This document shows positions 31,066 to 39,988 of a stretch of DNA of 64,000 bases, in pieces. The position numbers were made by a program, and so were the translations under genes. How positions within the stretch are numbered: the first letter of the stretch is position 1; each line of letters starts with the position of its first letter. Under the pieces are notes generated by a model. The model had not been told where the DNA came from and searched no databases. It saw only the letters and a program-made list of their open reading frames with translations. Source of the stretch: Palsa-513 sp036510225 (lineage in GTDB: Bacteria > Actinomycetota > Thermoleophilia > Solirubrobacterales > Solirubrobacteraceae); NCBI GenBank assembly GCA_036510225.1, contig DATCEH010000092.1, forward strand, positions 1-64,000, read 5' to 3'.

Positions 31066-32639
31066 GCCTCGCGCTCGCGCTCGCGCAGCTCGATCCGCCG
31101 GATCTTGCCGGTCAGGGTCTTCGGCAGGTCCTCGACGAACTCGATCTTCCGGGGGTACGCGTAGGCCGACAGGCGTCCGCGGACGAACTGCTTGATCTCG
31201 TCCGCCAGCTCGTCGGTCGGCTCGCGGCCGGCAGCCGGGACGATGAAGGCCTTGACGACGTTCCCGCGGAGCTCGTCCGGCGAGGCGACCGCGGCCGCCT
31301 CGGCGACCCCGGGGTGCTCGAGACAGGCCGACTCGACCTCGAACGGGCCGATCCGGTACCCCGCCGCGATGATCACGTCGTCGGCCCGGCCGGCGTACCA
31401 GACGTAACCGTCCTCGTCCATGCTCGCGGCGTCCTTCGTGTGGAACCACTCCCCCCCGAAGGTCTCCTCGCTGGCCTGCGGCAGGCGCCAGTAGCCGAGC
31501 GGATAGTGGGGATTGGAGCGGGCCCGCAGGCAGATCTCACCGCGCTCGCCCCCGCTGACGGGCTGCTCGTCCTCGTCGAGGATCGCCACGTCCCAGCCGG
31601 GCATCGGCCGGCCCATCGACCCCTCGCGGACCTCCATGAACGGGAAGTTCCCGCACAGCGGGTAGGACTCGGTCAGGCCGTAGTAGTCGAGCACCGTGAC
31701 CCCGTACTGGTCGCGAAACCACCGGATCGCCTCCGGGTTGAGCGGCTCGCCGGCCGAGCAGACGATCCGGAAGCTCTGGGGATAGCGTGTCCCCGCGTCG
31801 CCGATCCCCATCATCGAGCGGATCGCCGTCGGCGTCCCGAAGACGTTGGACACCTGGTGGCGGGAGAGGAACGCCAGCTGGCGGTTGGGATCGAAGCCGG
31901 CCTCCCGCTGGTAGACGTACTGGACGGCCCCCAGCCGCCACGGCCCGAGCAGCGGGGCGATCCCCGCGGCCCACGCCCACTCGCCCATCCCGTGGAAGCG
32001 CTCGCCGTCCTGGATGTCGTGTGAGTAGCGGAACTCCTCGTGGCCGAGGATGTACCGATGCGCGTGGACGATGCCCTTCGCCAGGCCGGTCGTCCCTGAC
32101 GTGTAGTAAAGCTGAGCCGGGTCGTCGGCCCGCGTGAGAACCGGTTCGAACTCGGTCGAGACGCCGTCGAAGGTCGCGTCGTCGAGCACCAGGACATGGC
32201 CGACGAGATCCTCCGGAAAGCGCCCGGCGTTGGCCGCGTCGGTGACCAGGACGCGCGGCTGCGAGTCGACCAGGCGGTGGCGGATCCCCTCGTCCCCGTA
32301 GAGCACCGACATCGACAGGAGCAGGGCGCCGAGCTTCCACGTCGCGAAGAAGACCGCCGCCGTCTCGGGCGTCGGCGGGAGGACGACCGCGACCCGGTCG
32401 CCCCGCTCGACCCCCAGGCCGCCGAGCAGGTTGGCCAGCTGGTTGGAGCGGTCCTGGAGCTCGCCCCACGCGACCTCGCGAATCGTCCCGTCGAAGTGCT
32501 CGTGGACCATCGCCGGCTTCGCCCGCGGGTGCTTGTCGCAGACGTCGGCCGCGATGTTGTACAGCTCGGGCACGGCCCAGCTGTGCTCGCGGCAGGCCTC
32601 CTCGTAGGACGTCGCCGGCGCCCGCTCGCCGTCACTCAT
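31062..32639 (-). CDS. Acyl-CoA synthetase (AMP-forming), medium-chain/ACSM-like
   Basis: This 525-residue adenylate-forming enzyme makes acyl-CoA from a carboxylic acid. It has the P-loop-like YYTSGTTGLAKGIVHAH, the A5-like DYYGLTESYPLCGNFPF, the hinge region YVWYAGRADDVIIAAGYRIG, and the catalytic Lys region LPKTLTGKIRRIEL. ATG at 32639 is chosen because it overlaps the acs stop by 8 bp, which marks a co-transcribed pair. The chain-length preference is not readable. Propionyl or medium-chain acids are possible. Confidence 0.9.
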   Translation of the reverse strand: MSDGERAPATSYEEACREHSWAVPELYNIAADVCDKHPRAKPAMVHEHFDGTIREVAWGELQDRSNQLANLLGGLGVERGDRVAVVLPPTPETAAVFFATWKLGALLLSMSVLYGDEGIRHRLVDSQPRVLVTDAANAGRFPEDLVGHVLVLDDATFDGVSTEFEPVLTRADDPAQLYYTSGTTGLAKGIVHAHRYILGHEEFRYSHDIQDGERFHGMGEWAWAAGIAPLLGPWRLGAVQYVYQREAGFDPNRQLAFLSRHQVSNVFGTPTAIRSMMGIGDAGTRYPQSFRIVCSAGEPLNPEAIRWFRDQYGVTVLDYYGLTESYPLCGNFPFMEVREGSMGRPMPGWDVAILDEDEQPVSGGERGEICLRARSNPHYPLGYWRLPQASEETFGGEWFHTKDAASMDEDGYVWYAGRADDVIIAAGYRIGPFEVESACLEHPGVAEAAAVASPDELRGNVVKAFIVPAAGREPTDELADEIKQFVRGRLSAYAYPRKIEFVEDLPKTLTGKIRRIELREREREA

Positions 32640-34617
32640 CGTCGCTGATCGCCTTGATCGCATCGTCGAGCTTGGCCATCACGTCCGGGTCGCGCAGCGT
32701 CGTCACATCGCCCAGCGCCCGGCCCTCGGCGATGTCGCGCAGCAGCCGCCGCATGATCTTCCCCGACCTCGTCTTCGGCAGGTCCTCGGCCCAGATGATC
32801 CGCTTCGGACGGGCGAACTTGCCGATCCGCGCGGCGACTGTCTCGCGGATCCCCGCCTCGACCGCGTCGGTCCCCTCGGTGTCGCCCTGCAGCGTCACGA
32901 ACGCGCAGATCGCCTGTCCGGTCTGCTCGTCGGACTGCCCGATCACGGCCGCCTCGGCAACCATGTCGTGGGCGACGATCGCCGACTCGACCTCGGCCGT
33001 CGAGAGCCGGTGGCCCGAGACGTTGACGACGTCGTCGATCCGGCCGATCACCCAGATGTAGCCGTCGGCGTCCTTGCGGGCGGCGTCGCCGACGAGGTAG
33101 ACCGTCTTGCCGAAGCGCTCGAAGTACGTCTCGACGAACCGGTCGTCCTCCTTGTAGAGCGTCCGCAGCATCGACGGCCACGGCCGCAGGATCACGAGCA
33201 GGCCCTGGCCGGTCTCGATCGACTTGCCGTCGTGCTCGTCGACGACGTCGGCCTTGACGCCCGGAAACGGGTGGGTCGCCGAGCCTGGCTTGGTCGCCGT
33301 GATCCCCGGCAGCGGCGTGATCATGATCGCGCCGGTCTCGGTCTGCCACCACGTGTCGACGATCGGGCATCGCTCGCCGCCGATCACCTTGTGGTACCAG
33401 AGCCACGCCTTCGGGTTGATCGGCTCGCCGACCGACCCGAGCAGCCGCAGGCTCGACAGGTCGAACTTCCGCGGGTGCTCGGATCCCCACTTGATGCAGG
33501 CGCGAATCGCCGTCGGCGCCGTGTAGAAGCTCGTCACCTTGTAGCGCTCGCACAGCTCCCACCAGATGCCCTTGTGCGGGTAGTCGGGCGCGCCCTCGTA
33601 CATCACCGACGTCGCCCCGTTGCAGAGCGGCCCGTAGACGATGTAGGAGTGGCCGGTCACCCAGCCGACGTCGGCCGAGCACCAGTAGACGTCGGTCTCG
33701 GGCTTGAGGTCGAAGACATACCGGTGGGTCGCGCTCGCCCCCGTCATGTACCCGCCCGTCGTGTGGAGGATGCCCTTCGGCTTGGCGGTCGACCCACTCG
33801 TGTAGAGGATGTAGAGCGGGTCCTCGGCATCCATCGGTTCAGCTGGACACTCGGCGGCGGCCGCCGCCATCGCGTCGTCGTAGAAGACGTCCCGGGGCGC
33901 GGTCATCGGGCAGTCGATGCCCGAGTGGCGGACGACGACGATGTGCTCGATCGACTCGAGGTCGCCCATCACGTCGTCGACGTTCTGCTTGACCGGTGCC
34001 GTCTTCCCCTTGCGGGCGGCCCCGTCCACGGTGATCAGGACCTTCGCGTCGGAGAACTCCATCCGCTCGCGGACGGCCTCCGCCGCGAAGCCGCCGAAGA
34101 CGACGTTGTGGGGAGCGCCGATCCGCGCGCACGCGAGCATCGCGACGACGACCTCGGGGATCATCGGCAGGAAGATCCCGACGACGTCGCCCTTCTCGAC
34201 ACCGAGGTCCTTCAGCGCGTTGGCGAACCGCTGGACGTCGCGGTGGAGGTCTGAGTAGGTGATCGTCCGCTGGCCGCCCTCCTCACCGTGCCAGTGGTAG
34301 GCGACCCGATCCCCCCGGCCGGCCTCGACGTGGCGGTCGACGCAGTTGTACGAGGCGTTCAGCCTGCCGCCGACGAACCACTTGTAGAACGGCGGGTTGG
34401 AGTCGTCGAGGACGGTCTCCCACGGCTCGAACCAGTCGAGCTGCTCGGCCTGCCTGACCCACCAGCCCTGCCAGTCGCGCTCGGCCTCGTCGTAGATCGC
34501 CGGGTCGTCGAGCAGAGCTCGCTCGCGAAACGCCTCCGGCGGCTCGAAGCGCTCGACTTCGAGCAGGCCGGCCAGCTCATGCTCGAGTTCCTCGGCCGCG
34601 CTGCGCTGATCCGCCAC
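32632..34617 (-). CDS. acs: Acetyl-CoA synthetase
   Basis: This 661-residue AMP-forming enzyme activates acetate. It has LYILYTSGSTAKPKGILHTT, DTWWQTETGAIMI and YIWVIGRIDDVVNVSGHRLS. The LPKTRSGKIMRRLLR segment contains the catalytic Lys that is typically switched off by acetylation. The length and the Trp of WWQTE favour acetate over longer acids. GTG at 34617 has GAGGTGA 5 nt upstream, and another GTG at 34626 is possible. It lies downstream of a SatP-type acetate permease gene and upstream of a second acyl-CoA synthetase. Confidence 0.95.
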   Translation of the reverse strand: MADQRSAAEELEHELAGLLEVERFEPPEAFRERALLDDPAIYDEAERDWQGWWVRQAEQLDWFEPWETVLDDSNPPFYKWFVGGRLNASYNCVDRHVEAGRGDRVAYHWHGEEGGQRTITYSDLHRDVQRFANALKDLGVEKGDVVGIFLPMIPEVVVAMLACARIGAPHNVVFGGFAAEAVRERMEFSDAKVLITVDGAARKGKTAPVKQNVDDVMGDLESIEHIVVVRHSGIDCPMTAPRDVFYDDAMAAAAAECPAEPMDAEDPLYILYTSGSTAKPKGILHTTGGYMTGASATHRYVFDLKPETDVYWCSADVGWVTGHSYIVYGPLCNGATSVMYEGAPDYPHKGIWWELCERYKVTSFYTAPTAIRACIKWGSEHPRKFDLSSLRLLGSVGEPINPKAWLWYHKVIGGERCPIVDTWWQTETGAIMITPLPGITATKPGSATHPFPGVKADVVDEHDGKSIETGQGLLVILRPWPSMLRTLYKEDDRFVETYFERFGKTVYLVGDAARKDADGYIWVIGRIDDVVNVSGHRLSTAEVESAIVAHDMVAEAAVIGQSDEQTGQAICAFVTLQGDTEGTDAVEAGIRETVAARIGKFARPKRIIWAEDLPKTRSGKIMRRLLRDIAEGRALGDVTTLRDPDVMAKLDDAIKAISDDE

Positions 34618-34736
34618 TGCACTCACCTCGTCCGATCGTTGGCGCCTCGTGCAGGGCGCCACGACGAGTCCTCGCCGCGGCGCCCACCACATTCCGTCCT
34701 TCTGTCATATCACTCCGCCGCTCCGCGGACGCTCGC

Positions 34737-35327
34737 TCACTTGGGCGCGAGCGGGAACAGCGGGACGACGGCTCGGCCGAACGTGCTGTTGACGACTGCT
34801 CCGAACGACGCGTACCACGCGGCTGCGGCCGTCGCCAGGCCGAAGTAGCCGCCCCAGTGCTGGGCGTTCGCGTGCGGAGCCGCCCCGATCGCCAGCAGGA
34901 CGAAGGTGATCGTCAGCAGGACGAAGACCAGCAGGACCGCCCCGCTGACGCGCAGCGCGGCGACGGTCATGTAGGCGGTGAAGATCGCCCACCCCGCGAG
35001 GTACACGCCGAGCGCGTGCCCGACGTTGCCGGTGATCTGCTGCGCGTAGAAGACGTTCAGCGCCCAGAACGAGATCCAGAACGCGCCGAACGAGCTGAAC
35101 GCGACGGCGCCGAACGTGTTGCCGGCGCGGAACTCCCACATCCCCGCGAGCAGCTGGACCACCCCGCCGTAGGCCAACGCCAACCCGAACACGGCCGGCG
35201 TTCCCTTCGGGTCGACGAGGTTGGAGTTGAACATCGAGAGTACGAACGTCGTCATGGCGAATCCCGCCAGACCCAGTGGAGCGGGATTTGCCGGGACCCA
35301 GCCAGGGTTGCCTCGTGATGCCTCCAT
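34737..35327 (-). CDS. satP: Acetate/succinate permease, GPR1/FUN34/YaaH (SatP) family
   Basis: This 196-residue membrane protein has six helices. The family signature NPAPLGLAGFAMTTF is near residue 14, and FNSNLVDP lies shortly after. It would import acetate or succinate with protons. ATG at 35327 has AGGAGG 9 nt upstream. It is the first gene of a satP-acs-acyl-CoA synthetase set with a 119-bp gap to acs. Confidence 0.9.
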   Translation of the reverse strand: MEASRGNPGWVPANPAPLGLAGFAMTTFVLSMFNSNLVDPKGTPAVFGLALAYGGVVQLLAGMWEFRAGNTFGAVAFSSFGAFWISFWALNVFYAQQITGNVGHALGVYLAGWAIFTAYMTVAALRVSGAVLLVFVLLTITFVLLAIGAAPHANAQHWGGYFGLATAAAAWYASFGAVVNSTFGRAVVPLFPLAPK

Positions 35328-35499
35328 CGCCCATGTCCTCCTCTGCGGGCGCTCGGACAGGCCGAAACCCGCGGTCGCGGGCCCCTGGGGCGGGGCCCCT
35401 CGGCGCCAGTCTAGCCCGCCCGACACACTCCCGTAACAATTCTTCCGGGCCTGCCGCGGAGCGCTCGGCGGCTCGGCGTCCGGTTCGAAAAGCCGTGGT

Positions 35500-36420
35500 C
35501 TAGCGGCGCTTCTTGCGCTTCTTGGACGAGTTCGGCGACGGCTTGCCCGGCAGCCTCGGCGCCGGGACCGCGACGGCCGCCGCGCCTCGCTCGCGCCGGC
35601 CCGACCCGCCCGACTCACGCCCCTCGCGGATCTGCTGCTGCGTCGGCCACGGCTCGGCCTCGCCCGACTCCCAGGCCGGGGGCACCACGCTGGCCGTGCG
35701 CCCGCTCATCAGCGCCCCGAACGAGATCAACCAGACGATCTGGAGCACCGGCAGCGGCTCGAACGCCTGGAGCACCGGGATCACGAAGAGCACGGCGGCG
35801 ACCGCTCCGAGCACGCCGAGCAGCCGCTTGAGCAGGCCGACGCTCATCGCGAGATACGAGATCATCCCGAAGCCCACGGCGAACATGATCTGGCCGAGCG
35901 TCGCCGGCAGGGCGAGGGCGATCCCGCCCGACGCGCTCGTCGCCTGGTCGACCGCGTGCTTGCTGTAGTCGGCGTGCTTGACGAAGTCCTGGGCCCGGGT
36001 CACCGCGACGACCTGCACGACGACCGCGAACACGGCGGTCGCGATCCCGCCGTAGGTCGCGAACAGCTTCCACGTCGGCTGGGCCTTCCCCCGCAGGCGG
36101 ACCGCGTCCGCCAGGTAGCGCAGCGGCGGGATCATCGCCAGGCTGCCGATCCCGACGATGCACGACGCGAGGATCAGCCCGGCCGCGTGGTGGGAGGTGA
36201 AGATGACGTGCGCCGACCGCGGATCAGCCGCGCCCTTGGCGACACCCCGCAGGGCCGGCGTCAGCGCCTGGAGCAGGCCGATCGTCGGGTAATGGGCGAA
36301 CACGACGTAGTCCCCGTAGGCCGACCCGATGAAGACGAGCAGGCCGGCGAGCACCGCGCACACGGCGACCTTCGTGCGCCGCTCCCTCTCCAATTCGAGC
36401 TGGCGCTCTCGGTCATCCAT
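35500..36420 (-). CDS. Integral membrane protein of unknown function
   Basis: This 306-residue protein has about six helices, for example VAVCAVLAGLLVFIGSAYGD near the N-terminus, and then a basic, Pro/Lys-rich cytoplasmic tail ending SSKKRKKRR. A charged N-terminal segment (MDDRERQLELERERR) precedes the first helix. TAGACT stands 9 nt before the ATG. No transporter or enzyme motif is recognised. It is divergent from the CBS-domain gene. Confidence 0.7.
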   Translation of the reverse strand: MDDRERQLELERERRTKVAVCAVLAGLLVFIGSAYGDYVVFAHYPTIGLLQALTPALRGVAKGAADPRSAHVIFTSHHAAGLILASCIVGIGSLAMIPPLRYLADAVRLRGKAQPTWKLFATYGGIATAVFAVVVQVVAVTRAQDFVKHADYSKHAVDQATSASGGIALALPATLGQIMFAVGFGMISYLAMSVGLLKRLLGVLGAVAAVLFVIPVLQAFEPLPVLQIVWLISFGALMSGRTASVVPPAWESGEAEPWPTQQQIREGRESGGSGRRERGAAAVAVPAPRLPGKPSPNSSKKRKKRR

Positions 36421-36479
36421 TTCGCGAGGAGTCTAGATGAGCGAGAACCCCGAACGTGGACGCGCGGATCTCCTCGGGA

Positions 36480-36485
36480 TACAGT
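36480..36485 (+). promoter_or_regulatory. -10-like box of the CBS-domain gene
   Basis: TACAGT ends 7 nt before the ATG at 36493 and predicts a leaderless transcript. Confidence 0.4.
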
Positions 36486-36492
36486 GCCGGAC

Positions 36493-36942
36493 ATGGACAT
36501 CCGCCGCGTGATGACCCAATCGGTCGTGACCGCCTCGCCCGACGGGACGGTTCGCGAGATGGCCGGCCTGATGCGCGAACGCAACGTCGGCTCGGTCGTC
36601 CTCGTCGACGACGACGGCCGGCTGGTCGGCCTGATCACCGATCGCGACCTCGCGATCACCGTCGTCGCCGACGCCCGCGATCCCGACGAGGCCGCCTCGG
36701 TGCTCGCGAGCAGCCCGGTGGTCAGCGCGATGGTCGACATGGACGTCGAGGAGGTCGCCGCCCTGATGGTCCGCCACGGGATCCGCCGCCTGCCGGTGCT
36801 CGAAGGCGACCGCCTCGCCGGGATGATCACGCTCGACGACCTCGCCGTGCGGACCGGCGACCACGAGCTCGCCTACAACATGACGAGCCAGATCACCCGG
36901 GCCTCGCTCCCCGACTTCTACTTCCACGACCGCGGCGGTTGA
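36493..36942 (+). CDS. Two-CBS-domain protein
   Basis: This 149-residue soluble protein consists of one CBS pair (Bateman module). The first CBS is near 5-58 (GSVVLVDDDGRLVGLITDRD) and the second near 70-125 (IRRLPVLEGDRLAGMITLDD). Such modules sense adenine nucleotides and regulate partners. The partner is not evident. Its TGA overlaps the TTG start of the next gene (TTGA). Confidence 0.9.
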   Translation: MDIRRVMTQSVVTASPDGTVREMAGLMRERNVGSVVLVDDDGRLVGLITDRDLAITVVADARDPDEAASVLASSPVVSAMVDMDVEEVAALMVRHGIRRLPVLEGDRLAGMITLDDLAVRTGDHELAYNMTSQITRASLPDFYFHDRGG

Positions 36943-38000
36943 CCCGCCCGGCGTCTCCCCCGCCCGCGGCGTCTGCCCCGCCCGCGGCGTCTGCCCCGCC
37001 CACGGCGACCGACTCGTCCACGGCGGCCAACTCGTCCACGGCGGCCAATTCGTCCACGTCGGCTGACTCGCCCGGGGCCTGCCCGGCCTGCGGCGGGCGC
37101 CTGTCCCCATGGCGAGCGGTGATGCCGGCCGAGCCGGCCGCTGGCGCGGCGATCCGGCTGCTGCGCTGCGACCGGTGCGCCACGGCCGTGACCGACGCAC
37201 CCGTCCCCCCCGAGGCCCACGACACCGGCGCCTACGCGACCCACCGGCCCCGCCTGCGACGGACCGCCGGCCCCCTGCTCGACCTCTTCGACCGCCAGCG
37301 CCTGCGCCTGCTCGGGGCGCCCGGTCCCCACCTGCTCGATGTCGGCGCCGGTCGAGGACGGTTCGTCGCAGCCGCCCGGGCGGCCGGCTTCCAGGCCGAG
37401 GGAATCGAGCCGTCGGCCCGGGGCGTGCGTGCCGGGCGCGAGCAGTACGGGGTCGAGCTGCGCCCCGACCAGATCGCCACGACGGCGGTCGCCCCGGGGT
37501 CACTCGACGCGGTGACCCTCTGGCACGTGCTCGAGCACCTCGACGACCCCGGCCCCGCCCTCGCCGTCGTCGCCGGCTGGCTTGCGCCCGGCGGGGTGAT
37601 CCTGATCGGCGTGCCGAACCTCGCGAGCTGGCAGGCCCGGATCGGCGGTCCCCGCTGGTATCACCTCGACGTCCCCCGCCACCGGACGCACTTCACCCCC
37701 GCCGGCCTCGAGCTCCTGCTCGCCTCGGCCGGCCTCGAGCCCCTCCGCACGACCCACATCCTCGCCGAGCACAACCCGTTCGGCATGTGGCAGTCCGCCG
37801 TCAACCGCCTCACCAGCCGGCCGTCCTACCTCTACAACCTGCTCAAGCGCAACGCCCCGCTCGTTCCCCGCGACCTTGCGATCACGCTCGCCGCCCTCCC
37901 GCTCGTCCCGCTCGCCGTCGCCCTCGAGCTGGCCGCCGGGCGCACCGGCCACGGCGGGACGATCGCCGTGCTCGCCCGCCGCCCGGCCCCGCCGGGCTGA
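36939..38000 (+). CDS. Class I SAM-dependent methyltransferase with N-terminal zinc ribbon
   Basis: This 353-residue protein has a low-complexity head (about 1-44, coded by tandem repeats). A zinc-ribbon-like CPACGG ... CDRC follows, then a Rossmann methyltransferase domain with motif I LLDVGAGRGRFV and later LWHVLEHLDDPG. The C-terminal segment AVNRLTSRPSYLYNLLKRN resembles methyltransferases acting on sugars or lipids. TTG at 36939 overlaps the CBS stop and is the only start codon upstream of the zinc motif. The alternative ATG at 37122 would delete it. Confidence 0.8.
   Translation: MTRPASPPPAASAPPAASAPPTATDSSTAANSSTAANSSTSADSPGACPACGGRLSPWRAVMPAEPAAGAAIRLLRCDRCATAVTDAPVPPEAHDTGAYATHRPRLRRTAGPLLDLFDRQRLRLLGAPGPHLLDVGAGRGRFVAAARAAGFQAEGIEPSARGVRAGREQYGVELRPDQIATTAVAPGSLDAVTLWHVLEHLDDPGPALAVVAGWLAPGGVILIGVPNLASWQARIGGPRWYHLDVPRHRTHFTPAGLELLLASAGLEPLRTTHILAEHNPFGMWQSAVNRLTSRPSYLYNLLKRNAPLVPRDLAITLAALPLVPLAVALELAAGRTGHGGTIAVLARRPAPPG
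36963..37065 (+). repeat. Two 18-bp tandem repeat tracts in the methyltransferase head
   Basis: CCCGCGGCGTCTGCCCCG is repeated perfectly at 36963-36980 and 36981-36998. ACTCGTCCACGGCGGCCA is repeated perfectly at 37012-37029 and 37030-37047, with a third diverged copy to 37065. They code Ala/Pro-rich and then Ser/Thr/Ala/Asn-rich repeats. Confidence 0.9.
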
Positions 38001-38109
38001 CCCGCCCGAGCACGCGGGCCTCCCACGCCCGCCGCGCCCCGCACCCGCTTCGCGTGGCCCAGAGCACCCCTCCCAAGCACAGCCCGGCGGCCGAGCATGC
38101 CGACCGCGC

Positions 38110-38115
38110 TACGAT
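38110..38115 (+). promoter_or_regulatory. -10-like box of the 91-residue protein gene
   Basis: TACGAT ends 6 nt before ATG 38122, predicting a leaderless mRNA. Confidence 0.4.
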
Positions 38116-38121
38116 CTATAC

Positions 38122-38397
38122 ATGGACGGAATGGAAGGCTTTGGTGGACTGTTCGGCGACCCCGAGGAGCTCCAGCGGCGGATGGCCGAGTTCGCCGACC
38201 AGATGCAGGGCCAGCAGCGCCTCGCCTGGGCCGACAACGCGATCAAGCTTGCCGTCGACATGACGGTCGCCGCGATCAACCGCGTCAACGTCCAGGGCAC
38301 CGCCGAGCAGCAGGCTCAGCAGATCCGCGCCCTGATGGCGTCGATCTTCCCTGAGGCCGTCACACTCGTGCGCGAGGCCCGCGCGGGCCTTCAGTAG
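38122..38397 (+). CDS. Small helical protein of unknown function
   Basis: This 91-residue acidic, helix-rich protein begins MDGMEGFGGLFGDPEELQRR, has a central amphipathic region and ends in VTLVREARAGLQ. It is Gln/Met-rich with no Cys. The start shape FGDPEELQRRMAEFADQMQ recalls small coiled-coil proteins of the YbaB type, but it is not close enough to name. Its 3' end overlaps the convergent membrane-protein gene by 38 bp. Confidence 0.65.
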   Translation: MDGMEGFGGLFGDPEELQRRMAEFADQMQGQQRLAWADNAIKLAVDMTVAAINRVNVQGTAEQQAQQIRALMASIFPEAVTLVREARAGLQ

Positions 38398-39403
38398 CCT
38401 CGGGCGCCGCCGCCTCATCCTCCTCGCGGGCCGCCCGGCCCATCCGCACGACCTCCTTGAACGAGCGGAATCCGAAGATCGTGAACAGCGCCAGCAGGCC
38501 GAGTCCCGCCGTCAGCGCCGTGATCGCGATCTGCTGGCCGACCGAGTAGGCCGCGACGACCTCGCCGGTCGCCGTCGCCGCGAAGACCTTGACCAGCAGC
38601 GCCTGCTGGACGCCCGCCCCGCCCGGCGTCAGGGGAATCGCCCCCGCGACGGCGCTGACCCCGAACACCAGGCCGACGTTGCGGATCGAGCCGCCGACCC
38701 GGAAGGCGTCGAGCAGGAACCAGAAGGCGCTCGCCCGACACAGCCAGGCCACCGCCTGGACCGCGAAGACCTCGCGCACGTAACGGTGGCGATCGGAGAG
38801 GATCGTCAGCCCCTGGCGGATCCGCTCCCAGAATGCCCGGACCCGGCGGGAGAGGACGGCGAAGGCGACGAGCGCGGCGATCCCCAGGGCGGTCAGGATG
38901 AACAGCGTCAGGCGGAAGTTGCTGGCCACCCACGACAGGTCGAACGCGTTCAGCTTGGCGAAGTCCGGCGGCTTCGGGAAGACCCCCTGGGTGAAGGCGA
39001 ACAGCAGGACGAAGACGCCGATCACCGTGTCGAAGATCGACTCCACCGAGAAGCACGCCGCCACGGCCGGGAAGCTCGACCTCGGGATCGAGCTCTTGCA
39101 GAGGAACAGCTTGATCACATCGCCCCCCCGGGCCGGGACCAGGTTGTTGAAGCCGACCGCCGCGACGTACGCCCCCCAGATCCGCCGCCACTGGATCCGC
39201 TCTGCCGGGTAGGCCGCCCGCATCGTGTGAAACAGCGCCCTCGAGCGAATCGTCAGGTTCAGGGCGAAGAACCCCAGACCCAGCAGCAGGACGCCCCAGT
39301 GGACGGCGGCCAGATCGGAGAAGAACTTCCCGGCAGCGTCGAAGAACGAGCTGAGCGTGCTCCCGATGGACGCCGATCCGAGTACGCCGTGCACCTGCCC
39401 CAC
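38360..39403 (-). CDS. Lysylphosphatidylglycerol synthase TM-region-like (UPF0104/AglD-type) membrane protein
   Basis: This 347-residue protein has about eight helices. GAYVAAVGFNNLVPARGGDV and AVAGAIPLTPGGAGVQQALL are the two hallmark loops of the UPF0104 family, whose members act as flippases or lipid-linked sugar handling proteins. No aminoacyl-transferase domain is attached. It follows no obvious operon partner and overlaps the small ORF tail to tail. Confidence 0.85.
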   Translation of the reverse strand: MGQVHGVLGSASIGSTLSSFFDAAGKFFSDLAAVHWGVLLLGLGFFALNLTIRSRALFHTMRAAYPAERIQWRRIWGAYVAAVGFNNLVPARGGDVIKLFLCKSSIPRSSFPAVAACFSVESIFDTVIGVFVLLFAFTQGVFPKPPDFAKLNAFDLSWVASNFRLTLFILTALGIAALVAFAVLSRRVRAFWERIRQGLTILSDRHRYVREVFAVQAVAWLCRASAFWFLLDAFRVGGSIRNVGLVFGVSAVAGAIPLTPGGAGVQQALLVKVFAATATGEVVAAYSVGQQIAITALTAGLGLLALFTIFGFRSFKEVVRMGRAAREEDEAAAPEATEGPRGPRARV

Positions 39404-39427
39404 CCTACGCGCCGGCCGGCCGTCCGG

Positions 39428-39892
39428 TCAGGGGAGCTCCGCGAGGGCCGCGAGGACGGCTGCGTCGTGCGTCTTGGGCGAGACCTTCGGCAGGACCCCG
39501 GCGACGACGCCGTCCCGGTCGATGATGAACGTCGTCCGCGAGTTGCCGAAGTACGTCCGCCCGTACATCGACTTCTCGACCCACACCCCGTACTCCTCGG
39601 CCACCGCGTGGTCCGAGTCGGCCAGCAGCGTAAAGTCGAGGTCGTACTTCGCGTGGAACTTCTTCACCTTGGGGACCGCGTCCGGTGAGACGCCGAGCAC
39701 GGTGGCCCCCAGCCGCCTGTACTCGTCGGAGTGATCACGCACGCTGCACGCCTGTGTCGTACACCCCGGCGTGTCGGCCTTCGGGTAGAAGTAGAGGACG
39801 ACCGGATGTCCCCGGAGGCCGGTCAGGGGGACCGGGTTGCCGTCCTGGTCGGGCAGCTCGAAGTCGGGTGCTGTCTGCCCTTTCTCGATCAT
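39428..39892 (-). CDS. bcp: Thiol peroxidase, Bcp/PrxQ family
   Basis: This 154-residue peroxiredoxin has APDFELPDQDGNPVPLTGLR and the catalytic site TPGCTTQACSVRD. The peroxidatic Cys44 and the resolving Cys49 five residues on mark the atypical two-Cys type. It reduces peroxides with thioredoxin. ATG at 39892 lies 6 nt after a minus-strand TACGAT box, so the mRNA is probably leaderless. A longer frame upstream reads through repeat copy B and was rejected. Confidence 0.93.
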   Translation of the reverse strand: MIEKGQTAPDFELPDQDGNPVPLTGLRGHPVVLYFYPKADTPGCTTQACSVRDHSDEYRRLGATVLGVSPDAVPKVKKFHAKYDLDFTLLADSDHAVAEEYGVWVEKSMYGRTYFGNSRTTFIIDRDGVVAGVLPKVSPKTHDAAVLAALAELP

Positions 39893-39898
39893 CGTTGG

Positions 39899-39904
39899 AT
39901 CGTA
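39899..39904 (-). promoter_or_regulatory. -10-like box of bcp
   Basis: The minus strand reads TACGAT here, ending 6 nt before the bcp ATG at 39892; a leaderless start is predicted. Confidence 0.4.
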
Positions 39905-39988
39905 GCCGGGTCGTGCGCCAATCCCGCGCGACGATTCGTCTGGCGGGCTTCGATCGACGCCAGACGACTCTCGAACGACCTGCGCCGG

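Noticed and set aside
34618..34736. A possible micro-ORF chain between satP and acs
   Set aside because: A GTG overlaps the satP stop and an ATGA follows, but the second frame runs past the acs start instead of ending on it, so it lacks the double-junction pattern seen in the nuo gaps.
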